Assembly: GCF_000422405.1 (NCBI RefSeq)
Contig: NZ_KE383825.1
Coordinates: forward strand, 1,090 to 65,089
Reading direction: 5' to 3'
Length of the DNA: 64,000 nt
Source of the DNA: Microbacterium luticocti DSM 19459
GTDB taxonomy: Bacteria > Actinomycetota > Actinomycetes > Actinomycetales > Microbacteriaceae
In this document: positions 7,912-16,181 of the stretch, piece by piece
Layout: every line of letters begins with the position of its first letter
Numbering within the stretch: the first letter of the stretch is position 1
Program-made: the position numbers and the translations under genes
The notes under the pieces: model-generated
Database searches by the model: none
Seen by the model: the letters and a program-made list of their open reading frames with translations, nothing else
Told to the model about the DNA's origin: nothing

Positions 7912-9357
7912 TCAGAGCGAGGCGGTCTCGCCGAGCCCGATGCTGTCCTCGTCGTAGTCGACGTCCTTGGTCTCCTTCGACAGGAGCAGTGCGACCAGCG
8001 TGAGCACGCCGGCCACGCTGAGGTAGACGCCGACGAGCCACGGTGATCCGCCGGCGGCAGCCCACAGCGCGACCGCGACGATCGGGGCGAGCGCGGCGCC
8101 CAGGATCGACGACACGTTGTAGGCCACGGCGGATCCGGTGTAGCGCACGTTCGTCGGGAACAGCTCCGGCAAGAGAGCGCCCATGGGGCCGAAGGTGGCG
8201 CCCATCAACGTGAAGCCGAAGATGAGGAACGCCTGGACGAGGGCGCCCGTGAACTTCGGGTCGGCCTGCGGCAGCAGGAACACGGTGAACAGGAACCCGA
8301 ACACGATGATGCCGCAGGTGATCCAGATGAGGAGCTTGCGGCGTCCTATCGCGTCGGCGACGGGCCCCGCCAGCAGCGTGAAGATGCCGAAGAACACGAC
8401 ACCGATGATCTGCATGAGAACGAAGTCGACATACCCGAATCCGAGACCCGCGACATACGTCGACGGATCGAAGGCGGTGCCGGCGGTCTCGGCGGCGGCC
8501 TTCGCACCATCGAGCGTCGCCTTGGTGCCGTACGAGAGTGTGAAGTTCGTCATCAGGTAGAACAGCACGTACGTCGCCAGCATGATGAAGGTGCCGAGGA
8601 TGAGCTGCTTCCAGTGCTTGCGCAGTGTCTCACCGAGAGGGAACCGGCGGATGGCTCCGATCTTCTCGGCCTTCGTGAACGACTCCGACTCGACGAGCTT
8701 CAGTCGCACCCACAGGCCGATGACGACCATGACCGCCGAGAACCAGAACGGCACGCGCCACCCCCACGAGAGGAACGCCTCGGAGCCCTGCAGGGCGCCG
8801 TCGGGGTGCGGCAGCGCCACGTTGATGAACAGGAAGATCGTGTTCGCGATGATGAAACCCAGCGGCGCGCCCATCTGCGGGAAGGTGCCGTACCAGGCGC
8901 GCTTGCCCTGCGGGGCGTTCTCGGTGGCCACGAGTGCCGCGCCCGACCACTCGCCGCCCAGGGCGAACCCCTGCGCGAGGCGCAGCACGAGCAACAGCAG
9001 TGCGGCCCACCATCCGATCGACTGGTAGGTGGGCAGACAGCCGATGAGGAACGTGGCGATGCCCATGGTGAGAAGGGATGCCACGAGGGTGGCCTTGCGG
9101 CCGAATCGGTCGCCGAAGTGGCCGAAGACCACGGCCCCGATCGGGCGGGCGACCATCGCGGCGCCGAAGACGCCGAACGAGGCGAGGAGGGCAGTGGTGT
9201 CGTCGCCGGTGGGGAAGAAAAGGATGGGGAAGACGAGGACGGCAGCGGTGGCGTACGCGTAGAAGTCGTAGAACTCGATGGTGGTACCGACCAGGCTGGC
9301 CAGGATCACGCGCGAACGCGGGTTGGCCGGTGCCGTCGTCGCGACGGAAGCAGACAT
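7912..9357 (-). CDS. MFS transporter, metabolite:H+ symporter (MHS) type
   Basis: About 481 residues with twelve predicted helices. MHS/ProP-type signatures include GTTIEFYDFYAYATA near the N-terminus, GHFGDRFGRKATL in the helix 2-3 loop and GFALGGEWSGA in helix 4. Family members import small acids or osmolytes (citrate, alpha-ketoglutarate, shikimate, proline/betaine) with protons; the substrate cannot be chosen here. The ATG at 9357 is preferred; a TTG at 9375 would add six residues. It is convergent with the ABC operon. Confidence 0.85.
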   Translation of the reverse strand: MSASVATTAPANPRSRVILASLVGTTIEFYDFYAYATAAVLVFPILFFPTGDDTTALLASFGVFGAAMVARPIGAVVFGHFGDRFGRKATLVASLLTMGIATFLIGCLPTYQSIGWWAALLLLVLRLAQGFALGGEWSGAALVATENAPQGKRAWYGTFPQMGAPLGFIIANTIFLFINVALPHPDGALQGSEAFLSWGWRVPFWFSAVMVVIGLWVRLKLVESESFTKAEKIGAIRRFPLGETLRKHWKQLILGTFIMLATYVLFYLMTNFTLSYGTKATLDGAKAAAETAGTAFDPSTYVAGLGFGYVDFVLMQIIGVVFFGIFTLLAGPVADAIGRRKLLIWITCGIIVFGFLFTVFLLPQADPKFTGALVQAFLIFGFTLMGATFGPMGALLPELFPTNVRYTGSAVAYNVSSILGAALAPIVAVALWAAAGGSPWLVGVYLSVAGVLTLVALLLSKETKDVDYDEDSIGLGETASL

Positions 9358-9558
9358 GTGAAGTGAGGACCTCAAGACAGATGACGGACGAGGTCCTTGT
9401 GGGACGGGCCGGTGGGCACGTCCGAGGCAGGGGTGATGCGTCGGGCGGGCCGACGCTGGATCACCGGAAACGCCGGCGGAATCGCCGGCGTGCTCCCCAT
9501 CCTAACCCGGGGCCGCGCGGGCTTCGTCCTACCTTCAGCATGACGTAAGCTTGCGGGT

Positions 9559-9987
9559 ATGGACACCGTGATGAGCATCCTGCACGTCGCCACCGCCGTC
9601 TTCATCGTCGGCCCGATGGCGATCATCCCGATGACGGGGCTGCGCGCACTGCGCTCGGGCAACGCCGGCCAGGTGAGGACGCTGGCGAAGTCCACCGCGA
9701 TCTTCTCGTGGCTGTCGCTGATCACGTTCGTGCTCGGCTTCGGCCTGGCCGGCATGTGGAAGATTTCGATCACCACCCCGTGGGTGCTGTGGTCGATCAT
9801 CCTGTACGTGATCGCGTTCGTGCTGAACGTGTTCGTGGTGGTGCCGCAGATGAACAAGGCCGCCGAGACCACCGCCGGTGCGACCGAGGGCGCCAAGCCC
9901 GCGGGGTACGGCATGATCGTCGGCAGCAACGGCGTGGCGACACTGCTGCTGGTGGTCGTCGTGATCCTGATGATCTGGCGCCCGTAA
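9559..9987 (+). CDS. DUF2269-like small membrane protein
   Basis: 142 residues with four hydrophobic segments (near 5-25, 50-70, 75-97 and 120-140). The N-terminus HVATAVFIVGPMAIIPMTGL with early His and Pro resembles DUF2269. TAAGCT (9546-9551) lies seven bases before the ATG, so the transcript is probably leaderless. It stands alone between the MFS gene and the riboflavin operon. Function is unknown. Confidence 0.7.
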   Translation: MDTVMSILHVATAVFIVGPMAIIPMTGLRALRSGNAGQVRTLAKSTAIFSWLSLITFVLGFGLAGMWKISITTPWVLWSIILYVIAFVLNVFVVVPQMNKAAETTAGATEGAKPAGYGMIVGSNGVATLLLVVVVILMIWRP

Positions 9988-10000
9988 CCCGCCTACGCGC

Positions 10001-10033
10001 ACGGCCCCGCGGACGACGTTCCCGCGGGGCCGT
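10001..10033. terminator. Terminator hairpin between converging genes
   Basis: A 12-bp perfect stem ACGGCCCCGCGG (10001-10012) and CCGCGGGGCCGT (10022-10033) with a nine-base loop, placed between the DUF2269-like gene and ribH, which converge. It probably stops transcription from both sides. Confidence 0.75.
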
Positions 10034-10063
10034 CGTCGTACGACGGCGTCGTCGCCCGAATCC

Positions 10064-10543
10064 TCAGCGCCCGGTGCGCACCTCGCGCAGCACGCCGACC
10101 ATCTGCAGTGCGGCGTCGGCCGCTTCGGCGCCCTTGTCTTCGTGCGAGCCGGGCAGGCCGGCGCGGTCGAGCGCCTGCGCGTCGTCGTCGCAGGTCAGCA
10201 CTCCGAAGCCGACCGGCTTGCCGGCATCCAACGCCACCCGGGTCAGCCCGTCGGTGGTCGCCTGCGACACGTACTCGAAGTGCGGCGTGCCGCCGCGCAC
10301 GATCACGCCGAGGGCCACCACGGCATCGGCGCCGGCGGCGAACGCGGCCTGCGCCGCCAACGCCAGCTCGAACGAGCCGGGCACCCGCACGAGTCGGTGC
10401 GTGGCCCCGGCTGCGTCGAGGGTGCGCTGCGCCCCGGCCACCAGGCCGTCCATGACGGTGCGGTGCCAGGATGCCGCCACCACCACGACCTGCATGCCCC
10501 GGCCGTCGATCTGCGCCGCTTCGGGCGCGCCGTCCTTGCTCAC
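10064..10543 (-). CDS. ribH: 6,7-dimethyl-8-ribityllumazine synthase
   Basis: 159 residues, the usual length. It condenses 5-amino-6-ribitylaminouracil with 3,4-dihydroxy-2-butanone 4-phosphate, the penultimate step of riboflavin synthesis. Seen: VVVAASWHRTVMDGLVAGA at the N-terminus, the substrate-binding VPGSFELALAAQ, VALGVIVRGGTPHFEYVS with the catalytic His, and PVGFGVLTCDD. Last gene of the operon; its start overlaps the ribBA stop by ATGA. Confidence 0.95.
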   Translation of the reverse strand: MSKDGAPEAAQIDGRGMQVVVVAASWHRTVMDGLVAGAQRTLDAAGATHRLVRVPGSFELALAAQAAFAAGADAVVALGVIVRGGTPHFEYVSQATTDGLTRVALDAGKPVGFGVLTCDDDAQALDRAGLPGSHEDKGAEAADAALQMVGVLREVRTGR

Positions 10544-11841
10544 TCGTGTGCTCCTTCGGTTTCAGCGCCGTCGGGGCCGGACGCGTGCAGCCGGCCGACG
10601 GCGTCGGCCAGCTCGTCCGCGTCGATGATGTGGCCCATCTTGTCGCGTTTGGTCTGCAGATACTGATGGTTGTTCGGGCCGACGCCGACCAGCAACGGCA
10701 CCTGTTCGACGATATCGAGTCCGAACGCGCGCAGCTGGTCGACCTTGTCGGTGTTGTTGGTCAGCAGTCGCACCCGCTCCACGCCGAGATCGGCGAGGAT
10801 GCCGGCCGCCGCCGCATAGTCGCGGGCGTCGGCAGGCAGGCCGAGCGCGAGGTTCGCGTCGACGGTGTCCATGCCGCGCTCTTGCAGGCTGTAGGCGCGC
10901 AGCTTGTTGATCAGACCGATGCCCCGGCCCTCGTGCCCGCGCATGTAGATGACGACCCCGCCGTCGCGGTCGATCGCATCCAGCGCCGCCTGCAGCTGCG
11001 GGCCGCACTCGCACTTGAGCGAACCGAACGCCTCACCGGTCAGGCACTCGGAGTGCACCCGCACCAGCGGGGCGGCGTCGCCGGTCAGGTCGCCCGAGAC
11101 CACTGCGAGGTGGTCGGTGCCGGTGGTGCGGTCTTTGTAGGCGAGAAAGCGGAACCGCCCGTGCGCGGTCGGCACGGTCGCCTCGGCGCGTAGGCTCACC
11201 CGGCGCCGCCGGGTCACCGGCTCGGTGCGCGGCTCGTGCTCGTCGAGGTAGGCGATGAGCTGCTCGATGGTGATCACCGGGATACCTTCGCGTTCGCCCA
11301 TCTCGATCAGCCCCGGCAGGCGCATCATGCTGCCGTCGTCGGCGACGACCTCGCCGATCGCGCCCACCGGCGCGAGCCCCGCCAGTCGCATGAGTTCGAC
11401 GGCCGCCTCGGTGTGGCCGCTGCGCTCGCGCACCCCGCCGTCCACGGCGCGCAGCGGCAGCACATGGCCGGGACGGATCACCGAGGACGGCGTCGAGTCC
11501 GGGTCGGCGAGCACGTTCAGGGTGTGCGCACGATCGGCGGCGCTGATCCCGGTCGAGATGCGGTCCGCGGCATCCACGCTCACCGTGTACGCCGTGCCGC
11601 GCGAGTCTTCGTTGTGGGCGACCATCGGGGGCAGATCGAGCCGGTCGGCCCAGTCGGCGGGCATCGGCGCGCACAGGTAGCCGCTGGAGTAGCGGATCGT
11701 CCAGGCCAACCATTCCGGTGTGGCCAGCTGTGCCGACAGGATGACGTCGCCCTCGTTCTCGCGGTTCTCGTCGTCGGCGACGAGCACGGGACGGCCCGCA
11801 CGCAGGCTCGCAAGCGCCTCGGGGATGGTGGACAGGCTCAT
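10540..11841 (-). CDS. ribBA: Bifunctional DHBP synthase / GTP cyclohydrolase II
   Basis: 433 residues. The N-terminal domain (about 1-200) makes 3,4-dihydroxy-2-butanone 4-phosphate from ribulose 5-phosphate: DDENRENEGDVI acidic loop, SSGYLCAPM and RPGHVLPLRA. The C-terminal domain opens the GTP ring: zinc-binding SECLTGEAFGSLKCECGPQL, MRGHEGRGIGL and LLTNNTDK. The start ATG at 11841 overlaps the ribE stop (ATGA). An apparent longer reading frame into ribE and ribD is only an open shadow frame. Confidence 0.95.
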   Translation of the reverse strand: MSLSTIPEALASLRAGRPVLVADDENRENEGDVILSAQLATPEWLAWTIRYSSGYLCAPMPADWADRLDLPPMVAHNEDSRGTAYTVSVDAADRISTGISAADRAHTLNVLADPDSTPSSVIRPGHVLPLRAVDGGVRERSGHTEAAVELMRLAGLAPVGAIGEVVADDGSMMRLPGLIEMGEREGIPVITIEQLIAYLDEHEPRTEPVTRRRRVSLRAEATVPTAHGRFRFLAYKDRTTGTDHLAVVSGDLTGDAAPLVRVHSECLTGEAFGSLKCECGPQLQAALDAIDRDGGVVIYMRGHEGRGIGLINKLRAYSLQERGMDTVDANLALGLPADARDYAAAAGILADLGVERVRLLTNNTDKVDQLRAFGLDIVEQVPLLVGVGPNNHQYLQTKRDKMGHIIDADELADAVGRLHASGPDGAETEGAHE

Positions 11842-12548
11842 CGCGAGCCTCCTTCGGTCGATGCGAGGGGTGCGGCATCCGGCCCCGACGCGGCAGCCGG
11901 TTCCGGCGTGGCGGCGTCCGGGGCGACGGATGCCTCGGCCCGCGGCTCGAACGCGAGCAGTCGTCGCACGTGCCGGGCGAGGATGTCGGTCTCGAGGTTC
12001 ACCCGGTCGCCGGCGACGCGCTCGCCGAGCGTGGTCGCCGCCAGCGTCTCGGGGATCAGCGACACCTCGAACCAGGGTTCGGCGTCGCCGGGGGAGCCGG
12101 CCGCGCTGACGGTGAGCGAGACGCCGTCCACGGCGATCGAGCCCTTGTCGACCACGAGCGGTGCGAGCGTCGCGGGCAGGCCGATGCGCAGCACCCGCCA
12201 CTGCTCGCCGGGCCGCACCGCAAGCACGCGGCCGGTGCCGTCGATGTGCCCCTGCACGATGTGTCCGCCCAGGCGGGCGCCCGCGGCCAAGGCCCGCTCG
12301 ATGTTGACCGCGCGCCCGGTGGCCGCCTCGTCGAGCGTGGACATGTCGAGGGTCTGTCGCATCACGTCGGCGCTGAACCAGTCGGGGCCCTGGTCGACCA
12401 CGGTCAGACACACGCCCGACACCGCGATCGAGTCGCCGTGTGCGGCATCCGTCACCGCCTGCGGCGCGTGCACGGTCAGCCGCACGCCGTCGCCCGACGG
12501 TGTGACAGCGGTGATGCGGCCGATCTCTTCGATGATCCCGGTGAACAT
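11838..12548 (-). CDS. ribE: Riboflavin synthase, alpha subunit
   Basis: 236 residues. It dismutates two lumazine molecules to riboflavin. Two internally repeated lumazine-binding halves are visible: MFTGIIEEIG, SIAVSGVCLTVV and NIERAL in the first; GHIVQGHIDGTG, SIAVDGVSLTV and NLETDILARHV in the second. The C-terminus carries an Ala/Pro-rich tail of about 40 residues beyond the usual end. It starts one base into the ribD stop (TGATG). Confidence 0.93.
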   Translation of the reverse strand: MFTGIIEEIGRITAVTPSGDGVRLTVHAPQAVTDAAHGDSIAVSGVCLTVVDQGPDWFSADVMRQTLDMSTLDEAATGRAVNIERALAAGARLGGHIVQGHIDGTGRVLAVRPGEQWRVLRIGLPATLAPLVVDKGSIAVDGVSLTVSAAGSPGDAEPWFEVSLIPETLAATTLGERVAGDRVNLETDILARHVRRLLAFEPRAEASVAPDAATPEPAAASGPDAAPLASTEGGSR

Positions 12549-13708
12549 CAGCTCTCCTTCTCGGTGGATGTGCGCGGCGGCGTGTCGGTGGGTGTGCGCG
12601 GCGGGGTCTCGGTGGATGTGCGCGGCGGGGCTGCGGTGGATGCGCGCGGCGGCGCGGCGGTGGATGCGCGTGGCGGCGCGGCGGTGGATGCGCGAGGCGG
12701 GGCGGCCGGGCGGGCGACGACGAGCAGGTCGTCGCCGAGCGGGTGAACCGACGCGACCTGCAGACGGCGCGCGTCGGCGATGGTGCCGACACCGATGTCG
12801 CCGAGGGCGAGCCGGTCGCCGCCCAGCAGCATCGGCGCGATGTAGGCGAGCACCTCGTCGAACAGTCCGGCCCGCACGAACGCGCTGGCGAGGGTCGGGC
12901 CGCCCTCGACGAACAGGCGATGGATGCCTCGGGCCTGCAGATCGGCGAGGGCGCTGTCGATGTCGCTGTAGAACAGCGGCGGGTGCGGATGGCGGCGCAC
13001 GGCCGCATCGGCGGGCACCGGGCGCGTGCCGAGCACGACCGGCACCGGCTGGTGGTCGTACAGGCCGCCGTCGGGGGTGCGGGCGGTCAGCGCCGGATCG
13101 TCGGCGAGCACGGTGCCGGTGCCGGCGAGGATCGCGTCGGAGCCCGCGCGCCGGGCGTGCACGTCGGCACGGGCGGCGGGGCCGGTGATCCACCGGCTGG
13201 TGCCGTCGGATGCCGCGGCCCGGCCGTCGAGGCTCTGTGCCCACTTCACGGTGATGAACGGGCGGCCCAGGCGCGCGGCGACCAGCCAGTCCCCGATGAG
13301 GGCGGTCACGTCGTCGGCGAGCACCCCGCCGACGACGTCGACGCCGGCCGCGCGCAGCCGGTCGGCACCGCCGCCGGAGTGCACGCCGGGGTCTTCGGCG
13401 CCGAACACGACCCGGGTGATGCCGGCGTCGATCAGGGCGAGCGCGCACGGGCCGGTGCGGCCGGTGTGGTTGCAGGGTTCGAGGGTGACCACGGCGGTGG
13501 CGCCGCGGGTCTGCTCGGGGGTCAGGTGCGAGAGCGCGTCGACCTCGGCGTGGGCGGTGCCCGCGCCGCGATGCCAGCCTTCGGCGAGCACGGCACCGTC
13601 GGGCGAGAGGATGACCGCCCCGACCTGCGGGTTGACCCCGCGCGGGCCGCGGCGGGCGAGTTCGAGCGCGCGCTCCATCGCGGTGCGCTCGGCCGGGGTC
13701 ACCGCCAT
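12548..13708 (-). CDS. ribD: Riboflavin deaminase/reductase with repetitive C-terminal tail
   Basis: 386 residues. N-terminal deaminase domain: GTAHAEVDAL (zinc His and proton-shuttling Glu), VTLEPCNHTGRTGPC (zinc Cys pair). Reductase domain from about residue 150: FITVKWAQSLDGRAA, RLFVEGGPTLASAF. The last 48 codons are six eight-residue repeats (RASTAAPP, then RTSTETPP, RTPTDTPP, RTSTEKES) encoded by 24-bp tandem units, absent from typical RibD. The ATG follows AGGAGAGCGG. It is the first gene after the FMN riboswitch. Confidence 0.93.
   Translation of the reverse strand: MAVTPAERTAMERALELARRGPRGVNPQVGAVILSPDGAVLAEGWHRGAGTAHAEVDALSHLTPEQTRGATAVVTLEPCNHTGRTGPCALALIDAGITRVVFGAEDPGVHSGGGADRLRAAGVDVVGGVLADDVTALIGDWLVAARLGRPFITVKWAQSLDGRAAASDGTSRWITGPAARADVHARRAGSDAILAGTGTVLADDPALTARTPDGGLYDHQPVPVVLGTRPVPADAAVRRHPHPPLFYSDIDSALADLQARGIHRLFVEGGPTLASAFVRAGLFDEVLAYIAPMLLGGDRLALGDIGVGTIADARRLQVASVHPLGDDLLVVARPAAPPRASTAAPPRASTAAPPRASTAAPPRTSTETPPRTPTDTPPRTSTEKES
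12561..12704. repeat. Six 24-bp tandem repeats inside ribD
   Basis: Units begin at 12561, 12585, 12609, 12633, 12657 and 12681 with core GCGGTGGATGCGCGCGGCGG on the plus strand. The three ribE-distal units are nearly identical and the ribE-proximal ones diverge. Because 24 is divisible by three, copy number changes keep ribD in frame. Confidence 0.85.
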
Positions 13709-13784
13709 CCGCTCTCCTCACTGTCGTGCAGCGGGCGCGGGGAACCGGAAGGCGACAGCCCACGGCGACGCCGTGCGCTGTGCG

Positions 13785-13938
13785 TGCTGCCTCCCATCCG
13801 GACTAGCGATGGCGGACCATCGCATCACCGTCGGTTCCGGAATTGCACCGGATCAGCCGGGCGGCCTTTCGGGCCGTGCGGCTCGCGGACTGTCACCGCC
13901 GGTTCGGATTCTCACCGACCCCGGAGCACGTTGCTGCT
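13785..13938 (-). promoter_or_regulatory. FMN riboswitch (RFN element)
   Basis: Read on the minus strand, the conserved RFN blocks occur in order: GGGGTCGGTGAGAATCCGAA, CCGGCGGTGACAGTCCGCGA, a variable hairpin CGGCCCGAAAGGCCG, TGCAATTCCGGAACCGACGG and AGTCCGGATGGGAGGC. It lies 76 bases upstream of ribD and should lower expression of the operon when FMN is plentiful. Ends are approximate. The space between it and ribD shows no clear intrinsic terminator, so control may act on translation or through Rho. Confidence 0.93.
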
Positions 13939-14024
13939 CCCGAGTCTACCCAACGCATTCCGGCCCGGCGCATTCCCCCGGTTCCCGCCCGCCCGCGCAC
14001 TCACCGCGCGCCTCGAGGCCTTGC

Positions 14025-14080
14025 CCCTGACGCCGCGCGCCCTGACGCCGCGCGCCCTGACGCCGCGCGCCCTGACGCCG
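14025..14080. repeat. 15-bp tandem repeat, 3.7 copies
   Basis: CCCTGACGCCGCGCG begins at 14025, 14040, 14055 and 14070 (last copy truncated at CCG). Three full copies are identical. It lies in the 359-bp gene-free stretch between the riboswitch and glpD, directly beside a large inverted repeat. The rest of that stretch (14142-14270) is GC-rich, with GATCGTCGTCGCCGGGCGGC occurring twice. Confidence 0.85.
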
Positions 14081-14082
14081 AA

Positions 14083-14141
14083 AGTGCTTCTGACGGACGA
14101 AGGTGCGGGTAACACCCGACCTCTCGTCCGTCAGAAGCACT
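14083..14141. repeat. 18-bp perfect inverted repeat with nested hairpin
   Basis: AGTGCTTCTGACGGACGA (14083-14100) and its exact complement TCGTCCGTCAGAAGCACT (14124-14141). The 23-base centre itself contains CGGGT/ACCCG. Folded, it makes a long cruciform or hairpin. There is no U-tract. It could end transcription, but its AT content differs from its surroundings, which suggests an inserted palindromic repeat element. Confidence 0.8.
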
Positions 14142-14297
14142 CTCGCGGATCGTCGTCGCCGGGCGGCCCGGCTGGGCCGGTCGTCGCCGCGCGGCCGGGC
14201 TGGGATCGTCGTCGCCGGGCGGCCGGCCGGGCCGGCGGCGCGGGGGAGCGCCGGGGTCGGTGGGGGCGCATAGCCTGGAGGCAGGGGAAGGGGACCC

Positions 14298-16103
14298 ATG
14301 CACGTCACACTCGACCGCGCCGGTTTCGCCGCGCTCGCCGCGCGGCCGTACGCCGATGTGCTGGTGATCGGCGGCGGCATCAACGGCATCGCCACGTTCC
14401 GCGACCTCGCGATGCAGGGCGTCGACGTCGCCCTCGTCGAACGCGGCGATTTCGCCGGTGGCGCGTCCGCCGCGTCCAGCCACATGATCCACGGCGGCAT
14501 CCGCTACCTCGAGAACGGCGAGTTCAGGCTCGTGCACGAGGCCGTCACCGAGCGCAACATGCTGCTGCGCACCGCGCCGCACTACGTCCGGCCGCTGCAG
14601 ACCACGATCCCGATCTTCTCCACCTTCTCGGGGGTGCTGTCGGCGCCGCTGCGGTTCCTGCGGCACGGCACCGGCCGCCCGCACGAGCGCGGTGCGGTGC
14701 TCATCAAGATCGGCCTGGTCATCTACGACTCGTTCTCGCGCGGCGGCGGGCGCGTGCCGCGGCACGCGTTCCACGGGCGCCGTGCGTCGCTGCGCATGCT
14801 GCCACGGCTGAATCCCGATGTGAAGTACACCGCGACCTACTGGGACGCTTCGCTGCGCGACCCCGAGCGGCTCGCGCTCGACGTGCTGCGTGACGGCGTC
14901 GCGGCGGGCCGGGATGCCACGGGCACGACGCTCGCGTCGACGGCTGCATCCGCAGCACCCGACCAGGTCGTGGGCGCGACCGCGACCGCCGCACCGTCCG
15001 CCGCAGTCGACCGGGCCGGCCGGTCCGCGCGTGCGGCCAACTACACCTCGGCGGTCGGGGTGGACGGCGGTCGCGTCGTGCTGCGTGACGGCGACACCGG
15101 CGAGGAGGTGCGGTTCGCGGCATCCGTCGTCGTCAACGCCACCGGGCCGTGGACCGACCTGACCAATGCGGCCCTGCACGAGCCCACCCGGTACATGGGC
15201 GGAACCAAGGGGTCGCACATCGTGCTCGACGACCCGGCGCTGCTGGCGGCGACCGGCGGGCGCGAGCTGTTCTTCGAGCACCGCGACGGCCGCATCGTGC
15301 TGATCTACCCGCTGCGTGGGCGCGTGCTCGTGGGCACCACCGACATCGAGCACGACATGGCCGAGCCGATCGTGTGCACCGAGGCCGAAGTCGACTACTT
15401 CCTCGACCTGATCGGGCACGTGCTGCCCGACGTGCCGGTCGACCGTGACCGCATCGTGTACCGGTACTCGGGGGTACGGCCGCTGCCCGGGCACGGCGAC
15501 CTCGCGCCCGGGTTCGTGTCGCGCGACTATCGCATCGAGCAGACCCGGCTGCCCGGCGACGCGGTGCTGCTGAGTCTGGTCGGGGGCAAGTGGACGACGT
15601 TCCGCGCGTCGGCCGAGCACCTCGCCGACCGGGCGTTGGCCGCCCTGGCCGTGCCGCGGCGGCGCACCACCCGGTCGGTGCCGATCGGCGGCGGGCGCGG
15701 ATTCCCGACCACCGAACGGGCACGGCAGCAGTGGACCGCCGACCACGGCACCGTCGTCGGCGTCGCCCGCGCCGGCGAGCTGCTGGCGCGGTACGGCACG
15801 GTCGCCGCCGACGTGATCGCTGCGATCGCCGCCGATCCCGACGACCGGATGCTCGCCGCCGCGCCCGGGTACTCGACGGGCGAGCTGCGCCACCTGGCAC
15901 GCACCGAAGCCGTGCAGCACCTCGACGATATGCTGCTGCGCCGCACCGGTCTGGCCTTCACGGGCATGGCCGGCCCCGAGGCCGCGCGCGAGGTCGCCGC
16001 TGCGGTCGCGCCCGTCATGGGGTGGGATGGCGCAGCCTGCGAGACCGAGGTGGCCCGCGCGCTCGCCGCCGTGCACGCCGCCGACCCGGTCACCGCGCCC
16101 TGA
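14298..16103 (+). CDS. glpD: Aerobic glycerol-3-phosphate dehydrogenase
   Basis: 601 residues. Membrane-associated FAD enzyme that oxidises glycerol 3-phosphate to dihydroxyacetone phosphate and feeds electrons to quinone. FAD-binding VLVIGGGINGIATFRDLAMQ near residue 20; substrate region ASSHMIHGGIRYLENGEF; later GTTDIEHD, YRYSGVRPLPG and SLVGGKWTTFR. An Ala/Thr-rich insert of about 45 residues (around 205-250) lies before ANYTSAVG. TAGCCT at 14271-14276 and GGGGAAGGGG before the ATG fit a promoter and ribosome site. glpK follows. Confidence 0.93.
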   Translation: MHVTLDRAGFAALAARPYADVLVIGGGINGIATFRDLAMQGVDVALVERGDFAGGASAASSHMIHGGIRYLENGEFRLVHEAVTERNMLLRTAPHYVRPLQTTIPIFSTFSGVLSAPLRFLRHGTGRPHERGAVLIKIGLVIYDSFSRGGGRVPRHAFHGRRASLRMLPRLNPDVKYTATYWDASLRDPERLALDVLRDGVAAGRDATGTTLASTAASAAPDQVVGATATAAPSAAVDRAGRSARAANYTSAVGVDGGRVVLRDGDTGEEVRFAASVVVNATGPWTDLTNAALHEPTRYMGGTKGSHIVLDDPALLAATGGRELFFEHRDGRIVLIYPLRGRVLVGTTDIEHDMAEPIVCTEAEVDYFLDLIGHVLPDVPVDRDRIVYRYSGVRPLPGHGDLAPGFVSRDYRIEQTRLPGDAVLLSLVGGKWTTFRASAEHLADRALAALAVPRRRTTRSVPIGGGRGFPTTERARQQWTADHGTVVGVARAGELLARYGTVAADVIAAIAADPDDRMLAAAPGYSTGELRHLARTEAVQHLDDMLLRRTGLAFTGMAGPEAAREVAAAVAPVMGWDGAACETEVARALAAVHAADPVTAP

Positions 16104-16181
16104 CCCACACCGCACCACGGGATGAGACGGCTCTCATCGAGGCGATAGTCTGGCGTGACCGACACCGCGCAGGGAGGCGAC

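Noticed and set aside
12561..12704. CRISPR-like array
   Set aside because: The 24-bp units are contiguous with no unique spacers, lie inside ribD and keep frame; no cas genes are near.
10540..13008. Apparent 822-residue fusion containing RibBA
   Set aside because: Only the part from 11841 onward matches RibBA. The upstream part is an open shadow frame of ribE and ribD, which have their own starts and stops with four-base and one-base overlaps.
13709..13784. Intrinsic terminator between the FMN riboswitch and ribD
   Set aside because: I could not read a stable stem followed by a U-tract. The weak GC-rich pairings there are what this base composition gives by chance.
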